Shown piece by piece: positions 7,099-13,574 of a stretch of DNA of 18,893 nucleotides. Source of the stretch: Candidatus Pacearchaeota archaeon (lineage in GTDB: Archaea; Nanobdellota; Nanobdellia; Pacearchaeales; GW2011-AR1). The stretch spans positions 1 through 18,893 of the forward strand of contig NZBV01000019.1 of NCBI GenBank assembly GCA_002686355.1. The letters run 5' to 3'. Every line of letters begins with the position of its first letter. The stretch's first letter is position 1. The position numbers were made by a program, and so were the translations under genes. The notes below the pieces were generated by a model. It was not told the origin of the DNA and did no database searches. It worked only from the letters and a program-made list of their open reading frames with translations.

Positions 7099-7400
7099 TA
7101 AAAAGCAAAGAAGCATTAAGCATGTCTGAAGCCCTTGAATACCTAAAAGGAAAAGGTAGCGAAGAAGAAAAAGCCAGGAGCTTTATACAAAAATTTGTGA
7201 AATTAAACCCAAAAGATGCAAAAGAAATGAAAGAAAAACTGGCAAAATTAGACTTAATGAAAATGAAATCAGAACAGATAGTAAAGGTTATTGACATTCT
7301 TCCAGAAGACAAGGAAGACTTGAACAAAATTTTTGCTAATGTTAATTTGGACGAGGATGAAACAAAAAAAATACTTGACCCAGTTAAGGAATATAAATAA
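7095..7400 (+). CDS. rpoF: DNA-directed RNA polymerase subunit F (Rpb4 homologue)
   Basis: This 101-residue protein matches archaeal RpoF in length and composition. RpoF pairs with RpoE (Rpb7) to form the stalk of RNA polymerase that helps open the promoter and bind emerging RNA. It is wholly helical. The segment SMSEALEYLKGKG, the repeated ELxKLDLMKMKSEQIVKVIDILPEDKEDL and the final DEDETKKILDPVKEYK correspond to the HRDC-like domain of Rpb4. It follows rpl21e by ATGA overlap, and a GGAGGT sequence just after the stop precedes the DUF655 gene. Confidence 0.9.
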   Translation: MIKSKEALSMSEALEYLKGKGSEEEKARSFIQKFVKLNPKDAKEMKEKLAKLDLMKMKSEQIVKVIDILPEDKEDLNKIFANVNLDEDETKKILDPVKEYK

Positions 7401-7438
7401 AAGTGGAGGTAAATTAGTAAACCAGGAGATTATTTTAA

Positions 7439-7972
7439 ATGAAAGAAGAAACCGCAATAGTTTTGGAATTTTTACCAAACGGCTATCCTTTGGAAAAGAA
7501 GATGATTCCACTAGCTCAAGCTGTCGGAGAAAAGAACCTTGTTCTCTTAGAATTAGTCCCCAGAAGGAGTGTTTCATTAGAAATAGGTGAGAAAGTTTAT
7601 ATTGGTGAAGGTAAAAGAGATAAAATTTATTATATCTTAGGGAGATTAAAAAGAGAAAAATTAACAGAAACTGCAAAAGATCAATTAAGGGAATTTATCA
7701 ATGGGCTTGTTAAAATCAGAGAAAAAGAATTTGTTGAATTTTTTAATAAATCAGAAGCAATTAATAAAAGAATTCACCAGATTGAACTCCTCCCTGGATT
7801 GGGTAAAAAACATATGCGGGAAATTCTAAAGCAGAGAGGAGAAAAAGAATTCGGATCTTTTGAAGATATGAAGAAAAGGGTTCAAAATCTCCCCGACCCC
7901 GAAAGGGCAGTTGAAAAAAGAATTTTTCAGGAATTGACATCTCTTGAAAGATATAATTTATTTGTTAGATAA
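7439..7972 (+). CDS. DUF655 family protein (COG1491), predicted RNA-binding
   Basis: This 177-residue protein belongs to the archaeal DUF655 family. Residues 1-70 form a beta-rich domain typical of the family (AIVLEFLPNGYP near the start, then IGEKVYIGEGKRDKI). Residues 112-177 contain helix-hairpin-helix-like elements IELLPGLGKKHMREIL and SFEDMKKRVQNLPDPE, consistent with nucleic-acid binding. In many archaea it lies after rpoF and before the ksgA rRNA dimethyltransferase gene, but ksgA is absent here and rps13 follows after 55 bases. A GGAGA precedes the ATG. The precise role is unknown; rRNA or ribosome maturation is inferred from synteny. Confidence 0.9.
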   Translation: MKEETAIVLEFLPNGYPLEKKMIPLAQAVGEKNLVLLELVPRRSVSLEIGEKVYIGEGKRDKIYYILGRLKREKLTETAKDQLREFINGLVKIREKEFVEFFNKSEAINKRIHQIELLPGLGKKHMREILKQRGEKEFGSFEDMKKRVQNLPDPERAVEKRIFQELTSLERYNLFVR

Positions 7973-7995
7973 AGACAAGAGGAAAACATTTTATC

Positions 7996-8016
7996 TGCGT
8001 CATTTTTACTGACGTA
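7996..8016 (+). promoter_or_regulatory. Hairpin in the leader of the rps13 operon
   Basis: TGCGTCA and TGACGTA can form a 7-bp stem (one G-U) around TTTTTAC, ending 11 bases before the S13 ATG. It lies where an operon leader regulatory structure could be, but protein binding is only inference. Confidence 0.3.
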
Positions 8017-8027
8017 AAAACAACACA

Positions 8028-8507
8028 ATGGAACAGAAAACACAAGAAACTACAAGGCAGAGAGAAGAGGAAAGGATAGTCAGAATTTTAGCAAAAGATA
8101 TCGAAGGAGGAATGAAGATATATGCTGGCCTAACAAAAGTAAAAGGGATTTCCTGGAGTATGGCAAATGCAATTTGTAAGATATTAAAAATAGATAAAGA
8201 TAGAAAAATAGGTTCGCTGACAAAAGAAGAAGTTGAAAAAATAACTGAATTTATGAAGGGCCCAAGAGTTCCAGGATATGTTAAAAACCGAAGACAAGAT
8301 TTTGGGACAGGAGAAGATAAACACCTTATCGGAAGTGATCTTGAATTAAAAAAAGAATTTGATATAAAAAGGTTGAAGAAAATAAAATGTTATCGAGGAT
8401 TAAGGCATTCTGTTGGTCTTCCATTAAGAGGGCAAAGAACAAGGGCAAATTTCAGACCAAATAAAATGAAAGGAGTTGGAATTAAAAAGAAGAAAAAAGG
8501 AAAATGA
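8028..8507 (+). CDS. rps13: 30S ribosomal protein S13
   Basis: This 159-residue protein of the small-subunit head contacts the P-site tRNA and the bridge to L5. It has the archaeal/eukaryotic S13 form: a short charged N-terminal extension, VRILAKDIEGGMKIYAGLTKVKGIS (helix-two-turn-helix), and the C-terminal KCYRGLRHSVGLPLRGQRTRANFRPN signature followed by a Lys-rich tail. It opens the S13-S4-S11-RpoD cluster. Its stop overlaps the start of the metallo-beta-lactamase-like gene by ATGA, an unusual neighbour. Confidence 0.97.
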   Translation: MEQKTQETTRQREEERIVRILAKDIEGGMKIYAGLTKVKGISWSMANAICKILKIDKDRKIGSLTKEEVEKITEFMKGPRVPGYVKNRRQDFGTGEDKHLIGSDLELKKEFDIKRLKKIKCYRGLRHSVGLPLRGQRTRANFRPNKMKGVGIKKKKKGK

Positions 8508-8773
8508 AAATTGAAAATGGTAATCTAAAGAGAAAGAGATTAGGGTTTGGAGGACATGCAGGAGGAGATTTTTCTGTTTTCCATAAAAAAGACGCCATCT
8601 TAATTGCCGGAGATTTATTCTGGAGTGAAGAGGATTGGGAATATGATTCAAAGTATCTGGAATTATGCGCTAGTTCTGAAACACAGAATAGAAGCAGAGA
8701 TTATGTAAGAAATAGACTGAAATCAAGCGTTGTTGCTCCTGGACATGGGCCAGAATTTATACAAATTTATTAA
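8504..8773 (+). CDS. Half-length metallo-beta-lactamase-like protein (C-terminal part only)
   Basis: This 89-residue protein resembles the C-terminal half of a metallo-beta-lactamase-fold hydrolase of the MBLAC1 kind: GHAGGDFSVF (His18, motif 3), LIAGDLFWSEEDW (Asp37, motif 4), NRSRDYV, and VVAPGHGPEF (His81, motif 5). The HxHxDH motif in the N-terminal half of a normal enzyme is absent, and no matching reading frame lies upstream, where rps13 is intact. It starts by ATGA overlap with rps13 and ends one base before rps4, so it is perfectly fitted into the ribosomal operon. It may be a fragment surviving as a spacer, a partner of a separate N-terminal half elsewhere, or a repurposed domain. 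Hydrolase activity alone seems unlikely. Confidence 0.7.
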   Translation: MKIENGNLKRKRLGFGGHAGGDFSVFHKKDAILIAGDLFWSEEDWEYDSKYLELCASSETQNRSRDYVRNRLKSSVVAPGHGPEFIQIY

Positions 8774-8774
8774 A

Positions 8775-9266
8775 ATGAAACGAAAACATAAAAAATATTC
8801 AAAACCAAAAAGGCCTTTTGATAAGCCGCGACTTGAAGAAGAAGCAGAGATAAAAAAAGAATTTGGGCTGAAGAACAAAAAAGAAATCTGGAAAGCAGAA
8901 GCGCAGATAAAGTCAATGAGAGAAAAAGCAAAAAAACTTATTTCTGCAAGACCAGAAGAACAACAAGCCTTGTTTGAAAAATTGAAGAAGAAGGGATTTA
9001 AAATTGATTCTATTGCAGATATTTTGGCACTTGATAAGAAAGATTACCTCAGAAGAAGGCTTCAAACAATTCTTGTTGAAAAAAAACTTACCCCTACTAT
9101 AAAGACAGCGAGACAATTGATATCCCATAAAAAAATCTTAGTTGATGGAAAAATTGTCGATAGCCCATCATATATTATTCCAATAGCCTCAGAAGGTAAG
9201 ATTTCGTTGAAACAAAAAAGCAAAGCTATCCTCGAAACAAAAAAAGGTGAAGTTAAAAATGGATGA
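8775..9266 (+). CDS. rps4: 30S ribosomal protein S4
   Basis: This 163-residue primary rRNA-binding protein nucleates 30S body assembly. It shows the archaeal S4 N terminus (KHKKYSKPKRPFDKPRLEEE, FGLKNKKEIWKAEAQIKSMR) and an S4 RNA-binding domain at about 98-150, with RRRLQTILVEKKLTPTIKTA and RQLISHKKILVDGKIVDSPSY. I chose ATG at 8775, since upstream residues in the frame overlap the preceding gene and lack family similarity. Its last 8 bases overlap rps11. Confidence 0.97.
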   Translation: MKRKHKKYSKPKRPFDKPRLEEEAEIKKEFGLKNKKEIWKAEAQIKSMREKAKKLISARPEEQQALFEKLKKKGFKIDSIADILALDKKDYLRRRLQTILVEKKLTPTIKTARQLISHKKILVDGKIVDSPSYIIPIASEGKISLKQKSKAILETKKGEVKNG

Positions 9267-9687
9267 CAAAGATAAGAAAATTGCAAAGGAAGAAGTAAAG
9301 AAAAAGAAATCAAAAGAGGTGGAAGCTGTTGTAAATGTTTACACTTCATTTAACAATACAGTTGTTCATGTAACAGACATGTCTGGAAGGACCATAACAA
9401 AAGTTACAGGGGGGATGGTCACAAAACATGATAGGCTGAAAGCGAATCCAACGATTGCAATGTTTATAGCAAAGAGAATTGCAGAAAATATGAAAGATTC
9501 AGGAATTAAATCAATTTATGTGAGAATTCGGGCAAAGACAAGAAATCCTGCTCCGGGGCCTGGAACAAATGCAATTATTAAAAGTTTGACCCGAAGTGGT
9601 TTTAAAATTTTGAATATTCTCGATACAACAAGAATACCACGCGGGGGGCCGAAAAAGAAAGGCGGTAGGAAGGGCAGGAGACCATAA
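9259..9687 (+). CDS. rps11: 30S ribosomal protein S11
   Basis: This 142-residue platform protein of the small subunit has a charged Lys/Glu-rich N-terminal extension, then VVNVYTSFNNTVVHVTDMSGRTI, IRAKTRNPAPGPGTNAIIKS and the closing TTRIPRGGPKKKGGRKGRRP, all diagnostic of archaeal S11. ATG at 9259 is chosen over an upstream GTG because it overlaps the S4 stop in the usual coupled way. A 31-base gap separates it from the unrecognised gene at 9719. Confidence 0.97.
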   Translation: MDDKDKKIAKEEVKKKKSKEVEAVVNVYTSFNNTVVHVTDMSGRTITKVTGGMVTKHDRLKANPTIAMFIAKRIAENMKDSGIKSIYVRIRAKTRNPAPGPGTNAIIKSLTRSGFKILNILDTTRIPRGGPKKKGGRKGRRP

Positions 9688-9718
9688 AATTTAAAAATAA
9701 AGCTTGTGGAGAAATAAA

Positions 9719-9991
9719 ATGGATAAATTAACAAAAAAATTTCAGGAAGGAGAAAAGAAAGTATTTAGCGGATTAATATCAATTATTAGTGGATTTTTAG
9801 ATAAGGAAAGCTCATATGTAGAATTGAAGAAAAGAAATGGGGGGGTTGGAAGAAGTTGCAGATATGATTTAAAAGAAGCAAAAAATTTCTTAAATTATTT
9901 AGAGGAATTAAAGCAATTTAGATCTCCTAACTTTCCAGAAGATACTTTAAATTTGTTGAGAAAAAGTTATAATCAGATGGAATCAAAATGA
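9719..9991 (+). CDS. Unrecognised 90-residue protein between rps11 and rpoD
   Basis: I do not recognise this protein. It is soluble and Lys/Glu-rich, with probable helices at residues 1-28, 54-70 and 75-88, and a small central segment YVELKKRNGGVGRSCRYDL containing the only cysteine. No membrane or metal motif is seen. It begins 31 bases after rps11 and its stop overlaps the rpoD start by ATGA, so it is translated with the operon. In the canonical archaeal order rpoD directly follows rps11, which makes this an inserted gene, perhaps a lineage-specific ribosome- or polymerase-associated factor. Confidence 0.65.
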   Translation: MDKLTKKFQEGEKKVFSGLISIISGFLDKESSYVELKKRNGGVGRSCRYDLKEAKNFLNYLEELKQFRSPNFPEDTLNLLRKSYNQMESK

Positions 9992-10695
9992 GACTCATAA
10001 ACAAAAAAGATAATCAAATAGAATTTCAGACAGAGATGAATGGAAGTCTGGCAAATGCTATTCGAAGATTTGTGAATCAGATTCCTATTTTGGCAATTGA
10101 AGATGTTGAGATTTCTAAAAATGATTCTCCGTTATATGACGAGACTATTGCGCACAGACTTGGCTTGATTCCATTGAAAGCTGGGAAAGGAAAAGAAGCT
10201 AAACTTAATCTCAAAGCAAGAGGGAAGGGGATTATTCTTGCAAAGGAACTGGAAGGAAATGCAGAGGTTGTTTATGGAGAGACCCCAATAACCTTTTTGA
10301 AAAAAGGGGAAGAACTGAACATTGTTGCAACAGCAAAATTCGGGAAGGGCGTGGAACATTCTAAATTTTCTCCGGGTTTTATTTTTTATAGGGATCTTGT
10401 AAAAATAAATATTGACAAAAACTGCCCTACAGAAATAATAAATAAATGCCCAAAAAAAATATTAAGGGTAGAAGGGAAAGAGGTCGTCGTAAAAAATGAA
10501 GAAGAATGCGATATCTGTGAGGCTTGTGTAAAATTCTGTAGGAAGAAAGGAAAAAATCTAATTAGTATAAACCCAACTAAAAACATTCGGATTACTGTGG
10601 AGTCATTTGGACAGTTGAGTGTAGATGATATTTTTAAAAAAGCGATTGACGCTTTGAAACAAGACCTATTGGTTGTCGCAAAAAAAATAAAATAA
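9988..10695 (+). CDS. rpoD: DNA-directed RNA polymerase subunit D (Rpb3/AlphaNTD homologue) with ferredoxin-like domain
   Basis: This 235-residue assembly-platform subunit pairs with RpoL. The N-terminal dimerisation motif FQTEMNGSLANAIRRFVNQIP and IAHRLGLIPLK are typical, and the C-terminal GQLSVDDIFKKAIDALKQDL completes that domain. Between them, residues about 140-195 form a ferredoxin-like insert with six cysteines: Cys146, Cys154, Cys174, Cys177, Cys180 and Cys184. CxxCxxC plus the Cys154-Pro pair could hold one [4Fe-4S] cluster; Cys146 and Cys184 may be remnants of a second. The start overlaps the previous gene by ATGA. Confidence 0.96.
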   Translation: MRLINKKDNQIEFQTEMNGSLANAIRRFVNQIPILAIEDVEISKNDSPLYDETIAHRLGLIPLKAGKGKEAKLNLKARGKGIILAKELEGNAEVVYGETPITFLKKGEELNIVATAKFGKGVEHSKFSPGFIFYRDLVKINIDKNCPTEIINKCPKKILRVEGKEVVVKNEEECDICEACVKFCRKKGKNLISINPTKNIRITVESFGQLSVDDIFKKAIDALKQDLLVVAKKIK

Positions 10696-10704
10696 TTCTA
10701 AAGG

Positions 10705-10714
10705 TTTTTATATA
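10705..10714 (+). promoter_or_regulatory. TATA box for tRNA-Leu(CAA)
   Basis: AAAGG followed by TTTTTATATA lies 22-31 bases upstream of the tRNA at 10736. The tRNA is thus independently transcribed within the ribosomal cluster. Confidence 0.65.
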
Positions 10715-10735
10715 GGTGAATGATTGAAAAAACAT

Positions 10736-10819
10736 GCAGGTGTGCCGGAGCGGTCAAACGGGACAGACTCAAGATCTGTTGGCTTAGTGCCTACGAAGGT
10801 TCGAATCCTTTCGCCTGCA
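10736..10819 (+). tRNA. tRNA-Leu (anticodon CAA)
   Basis: This is a class II tRNA of 84 bases with acceptor GCAGGTG/CGCCTGC, anticodon stem ACAGA/TCTGT, loop CTCAAGA (anticodon CAA), and a variable arm nearly identical to that of the tRNA-Leu at 1225. No intron and no CCA. It splits the usual rpoD-rpl18e neighbourhood. Confidence 0.95.
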
Positions 10820-10828
10820 TTGAACAAC

Positions 10829-10841
10829 AAATTTTAAATAC
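10829..10841 (+). promoter_or_regulatory. TATA-like element for rpl18e-rpl13-rps9
   Basis: AAATTTTAAATAC follows the tRNA directly. It predicts a transcript start near 10862 and a leader of about 50 bases that contains the hairpin at 10883-10906. Confidence 0.45.
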
Positions 10842-10882
10842 TCCTAATTTCTCAAATTTTCACCTGCGAGTTAAAAGCATAG

Positions 10883-10906
10883 AGCGGGAAGTTAAGACTT
10901 CTTGCT
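10883..10906 (+). promoter_or_regulatory. Leader hairpin 8 bases before rpl18e
   Basis: AGCGGGAAGT can pair along all ten positions with ACTTCTTGCT (two G-U pairs) around a TAAG loop. No Shine-Dalgarno sequence is visible between hairpin and ATG. It could be an autoregulatory protein-binding site for the operon; that role is inferred only. Confidence 0.4.
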
Positions 10907-10914
10907 AAATTAAA

Positions 10915-11292
10915 ATGAAAACAAAAAGCAAAATATCTGGACAGTTAAGAAAAAAATCGAATCCTGAGTTAGTCAAAACAATAACTACTGCTAAGAAAAA
11001 AGAGAAGTGGTCTGTGGTGGCAGGGATTTTATCTGGTCCTAAGAGAAATATGATGAATCTCAATCTCAGTGAGATTAATAATCTGGTAAAAGAAGATGAA
11101 TCTATTGTTGTTCCTGGAAAAGTGCTTTCGCAAGGAGAAATAAACAAAAAAGGAAAATTAATCGCGTTTGGCTTCTCTAGAAGGGCAAAAGAAAAACTTA
11201 AAGAAGCAGGGATTGATTTTGATACTATAATCAATGAAATTAAAAAAAATCCAGAAGCAAGAGGAATTAAAATAATAAACGGCAAAAAATGA
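10915..11292 (+). CDS. rpl18e: 50S ribosomal protein L18e
   Basis: This 125-residue protein is related in fold to bacterial L15. It carries the archaeal L18e pattern: KSNPELVKTITTAKKKEKWSVVAGILSGPKRNMMNLNLSEIN, then VVVPGKVLSQGEINKKGKLIAFGFSR and the C-terminal RGIKII. It is first of three genes joined by ATGA overlaps (L18e-L13-S9), the standard archaeal order. The preceding leader carries a hairpin. Confidence 0.95.
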   Translation: MKTKSKISGQLRKKSNPELVKTITTAKKKEKWSVVAGILSGPKRNMMNLNLSEINNLVKEDESIVVPGKVLSQGEINKKGKLIAFGFSRRAKEKLKEAGIDFDTIINEIKKNPEARGIKIINGKK

Positions 11293-11681
11293 AAATCATT
11301 GACGGCACAAATGCAGTTTTAGGAAGGCTTGCTAGCTATGTTGCTAAAGAATCTCTTAAAGGAGAAGAGTTTGTAATTTTGAATTGTGACCAGGTTATAA
11401 TTACAGGAACTAAAAAAAACATTCAAGGAAAATTTGAGGAAAGAAGAAGCAGAGGGGGTAGCAGTCAAAAAAATCCCGTGCATATTAGATCAAGCGAGGG
11501 GATTGTAAAAAGAGCTATCAGGGGAATGCTTCCAGACCATCGTTCTGGAAAAGGAAAGATTGCTTTTAAGAATATTAAATGTTTCAATAAGATTCCAAAA
11601 GAATTCAAAGAAGCAAAAAAGATCACTGCTGGCAAAGAAAAACCAAATAAATTTATCCAAATCAAGGAAATATCAAAATGA
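11289..11681 (+). CDS. rpl13: 50S ribosomal protein L13
   Basis: This 130-residue large-subunit protein of the archaeal type has MKIIDGTNAVLGRLASYVAKE at the start, VILNCDQVIITG in the central beta sheet, and AIRGMLPDHRSGKGKIAFKNIKCF in the rRNA-binding part. Overlaps by ATGA at both ends with L18e and S9 indicate coupled translation. Confidence 0.96.
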   Translation: MKIIDGTNAVLGRLASYVAKESLKGEEFVILNCDQVIITGTKKNIQGKFEERRSRGGSSQKNPVHIRSSEGIVKRAIRGMLPDHRSGKGKIAFKNIKCFNKIPKEFKEAKKITAGKEKPNKFIQIKEISK

Positions 11682-12076
11682 AGATAATTACTTCAGGAAA
11701 AAGAAAAAGGGCTGTTGCAAAAGCCACCCTCATAGAAGGCTCTGGAAAAATTTCAATAAACAAAAAAGATTATAAGAATCTGCAAATTTTTGATAAATTA
11801 AAAATAGAAGAGCCTTTAAGACTTGCTGAACAAATTTTAGGGAAATTAAATTTTGACATTGATGTTGATGTGCATGGGGGTGGTGAGAAAGGGCAAATTG
11901 AAGCAGCTAGATTGGCTTTAGCGAAAGCAATTATCGAATTTGCTAAATCAGAAACATTAACAAAAGCTTTTTCAAATTATGACAGAAATCTCCTCGTCGC
12001 CGATGTTCGAAGAAAAGAAGCATATAAGCCAGGTGATAGCAAGGCTAGGAAAAAGAGGCAGAGTTCTAAACGTTGA
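11678..12076 (+). CDS. rps9: 30S ribosomal protein S9
   Basis: This 132-residue small-subunit protein has a C-terminal tail that reaches the P-site tRNA. Diagnostic segments are GKRKRAVAKATLIEGSGKI at the N terminus, VDVHGGGEKGQIEAARLALAKAI in the middle, and the closing DVRRKEAYKPGDSKARKKRQSSKR with Arg at the end. It ends the cluster. The expected rpoN, rpoK and rps2 do not follow; an unrelated membrane protein does. Confidence 0.97.
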   Translation: MKIITSGKRKRAVAKATLIEGSGKISINKKDYKNLQIFDKLKIEEPLRLAEQILGKLNFDIDVDVHGGGEKGQIEAARLALAKAIIEFAKSETLTKAFSNYDRNLLVADVRRKEAYKPGDSKARKKRQSSKR

Positions 12077-12105
12077 TTATATACTCTAATATATATTTTC
12101 AAAAA

Positions 12106-12115
12106 ATATTTAAAG
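12106..12115 (+). promoter_or_regulatory. TATA box for the DUF4389 gene
   Basis: ATATTTAAAG lies 21-30 bases before the ATG at 12136, consistent with leaderless transcription. Confidence 0.5.
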
Positions 12116-12135
12116 TCGAAATGTATTAAAAGTAA

Positions 12136-12405
12136 ATGGGTGAGAGAGTTGAAATTTTTATGAGGATTATTGTGTTAATTGTATCTGGGATTATTATTGA
12201 TATTTGGGGAATTTTTGTATTTCTTCTTTGTGTAGTGAATTGGATTTGTACTTTATTTGTTGGAAAGAGGATGAAAAATTTGGCAGAGATGAGTGAGATT
12301 TGGAATACACAGGTTTATACTTATTACAGATATTTGACATTAGTATCAAATAAAAGACCTTTTCCTTTTACAAGTTTGACAAAAAGTTTTAGCAAGTTCG
12401 GATAA
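12136..12405 (+). CDS. DUF4389 family membrane protein
   Basis: This 89-residue protein begins with RVEIFMRIIVLIVSGIIIDIW and a hydrophobic stretch at about 8-40, followed by VNWICTLFVGKRMKNLAEM, then WNTQVYTYYRYLTLVSNKRPFPF. This matches the DUF4389 pattern of one or two membrane helices, a W-x-x-x-LF-x-G-x-x loop, a helix with tyrosines, and a terminal PF. The function of the family is not established. It is monocistronic and convergent with the recombinase operon, its stop adjoining that operon's last gene with no intervening base. Confidence 0.75.
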   Translation: MGERVEIFMRIIVLIVSGIIIDIWGIFVFLLCVVNWICTLFVGKRMKNLAEMSEIWNTQVYTYYRYLTLVSNKRPFPFTSLTKSFSKFG

Positions 12406-12933
12406 TTATTTTATCCTTAATCTCTCTAATTTATTTTGAACATGATTGAACAAAGTCGATGAAATTAATGCTTGATGTTTCCCTTCGTGGATTTGATTAT
12501 TGAATTTTACCTTTCCTATGTATGTAAAATTCCTTAGAATTTTTTTCAAACCATTTACAGATAGGTTGTGCCTCTTTGCAAGCTTGGTCAAAGAAATAGT
12601 TCTTGTTAAAAATTCTTCAAAAATCTCCTCGATTTCTCGAAAATTCTGAGCAGGAATTAATTTTCCACCAATGAATTTATAGCCAAAAGGAGGCCTGGAC
12701 ATTAATTCCCCCTGGGATGCTTTTTTTAACATTGCTTTTTTCTGGGGGTTCCCAATTTCTGAAAATTTTCTAAATGATTCTAATGATTTTTCCTCAATTT
12801 TTTCATTAACATAATTTTTAAATTTGTCCTCTCTATTTGGAACAAATCTAAAACAAATGTTACACAAGGGAGTTTTAAATTTCTCCAGATTATTATCAGA
12901 CTCAAATCCACATTTTACGCATTTTGTTTTCAT
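12406..12933 (-). CDS. Zinc-ribbon protein with a stand-alone serine-recombinase DNA-binding domain
   Basis: This 175-residue protein has an N-terminal four-cysteine zinc ribbon (Cys5, Cys8, Cys24, Cys27), a helical linker to about 65, and residues 66-172 clearly homologous to the C-terminal Recombinase domain of the serine recombinase two genes upstream. Shared stretches include SLTKLAKR and, with small changes, KKILRNFTYIGKVKF and EGKHQALISSTLFN. The catalytic resolvase domain is missing altogether. ATG at 12933 is chosen because it overlaps the HAD stop as ATGA, with GGAGG upstream; an upstream ATG at 12951 would add six residues. It is last in the five-gene operon. A role as repressor, directionality factor or accessory site-binding protein is inferred. 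Confidence 0.8.
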   Translation of the reverse strand: MKTKCVKCGFESDNNLEKFKTPLCNICFRFVPNREDKFKNYVNEKIEEKSLESFRKFSEIGNPQKKAMLKKASQGELMSRPPFGYKFIGGKLIPAQNFREIEEIFEEFLTRTISLTKLAKRHNLSVNGLKKILRNFTYIGKVKFNNQIHEGKHQALISSTLFNHVQNKLERLRIK

Positions 12934-13574
12934 CCCCACAGCCCCCTCCATAATTTATTTTTGAACAATTGATTATTGCTCTTAAACAAAATAGTTTTTA
13001 TCCCTAATTTTTTCGCAGATTCTATATTCCATTTTTGATTGTCAATAAAAATGCATTCAGATGGTTTGAGTTTTAATTTTTTAAGTGTTAATTTGTAAAT
13101 TTTTGGGTTTGGCTTTCTCATTTTTACAGCAAAATCACAGGAAACAATTACTGGGGAGAATTTTTTATAATTCTTGTTGGGCATTAAAGCCTCTTTTGAT
13201 AAATGCCATTGATCTGAAAGAATTGCGATTTTATACCCAAGCTGTTTAAGTTTAAACGCCTGTTTAAACAACTGTTTGTTTTGTTTGAAATTTTTTCTAT
13301 ATGCTTTAATATAAATTTTTTCTAATTTTCTAGGAGTTGTTTTAAAATTTTTCGCTAAAATTTTTACAACCTTTTCTTTTGAAATTTCTCCAACAATTGC
13401 TTGTGCATAAGATGTATCAATAGCATCAAGATATTGGTCAAGTAGAACTTTGAATTTTTTAACAACATATTCATGCACTCCTAAATTATGATATCTCCCT
13501 TCTCTTAAGGAGGGTTTTTTTCCTAATGTTAACACCCCTCCAACGTCAAATATTATTGCTTTTATTTTTTTCAT
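12930..13574 (-). CDS. HAD-superfamily hydrolase (IA type)
   Basis: This 214-residue cytoplasmic protein has all four haloacid dehalogenase motifs: IIFDVGGVLT with nucleophile Asp10, AILSDQW with Ser120, MRKPNPKIY with Lys154, and CIFIDNQKWNIESA with Asp178. A helical cap lies at about 20-105. At the Asp+2 position, usually an acid in phosphatases, there is Gly12, as in FDxGG members of the IA3 group. Position Asp179 of the usual DD pair is Asn. Substrate cannot be predicted. It is held between the recombinase and the zinc-ribbon gene by ATGA overlaps on both sides, which ties it to the recombinase module. Confidence 0.85.
   Translation of the reverse strand: MKKIKAIIFDVGGVLTLGKKPSLREGRYHNLGVHEYVVKKFKVLLDQYLDAIDTSYAQAIVGEISKEKVVKILAKNFKTTPRKLEKIYIKAYRKNFKQNKQLFKQAFKLKQLGYKIAILSDQWHLSKEALMPNKNYKKFSPVIVSCDFAVKMRKPNPKIYKLTLKKLKLKPSECIFIDNQKWNIESAKKLGIKTILFKSNNQLFKNKLWRGLWG

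Noticed and set aside
7269..7676. Minus-strand 135-residue frame over rpoF and DUF655
   Set aside because: Phe/Leu-rich product typical of the antisense of Lys/Glu-rich genes; both plus-strand genes are recognised families.
13259..13279. CTGTTTAAAC inside the HAD gene as another copy of the half-site
   Set aside because: It is in a Lys/Gln/Phe-rich stretch where AAACAG-type codons are expected by composition, and lacks dyad or tandem arrangement; probably chance.
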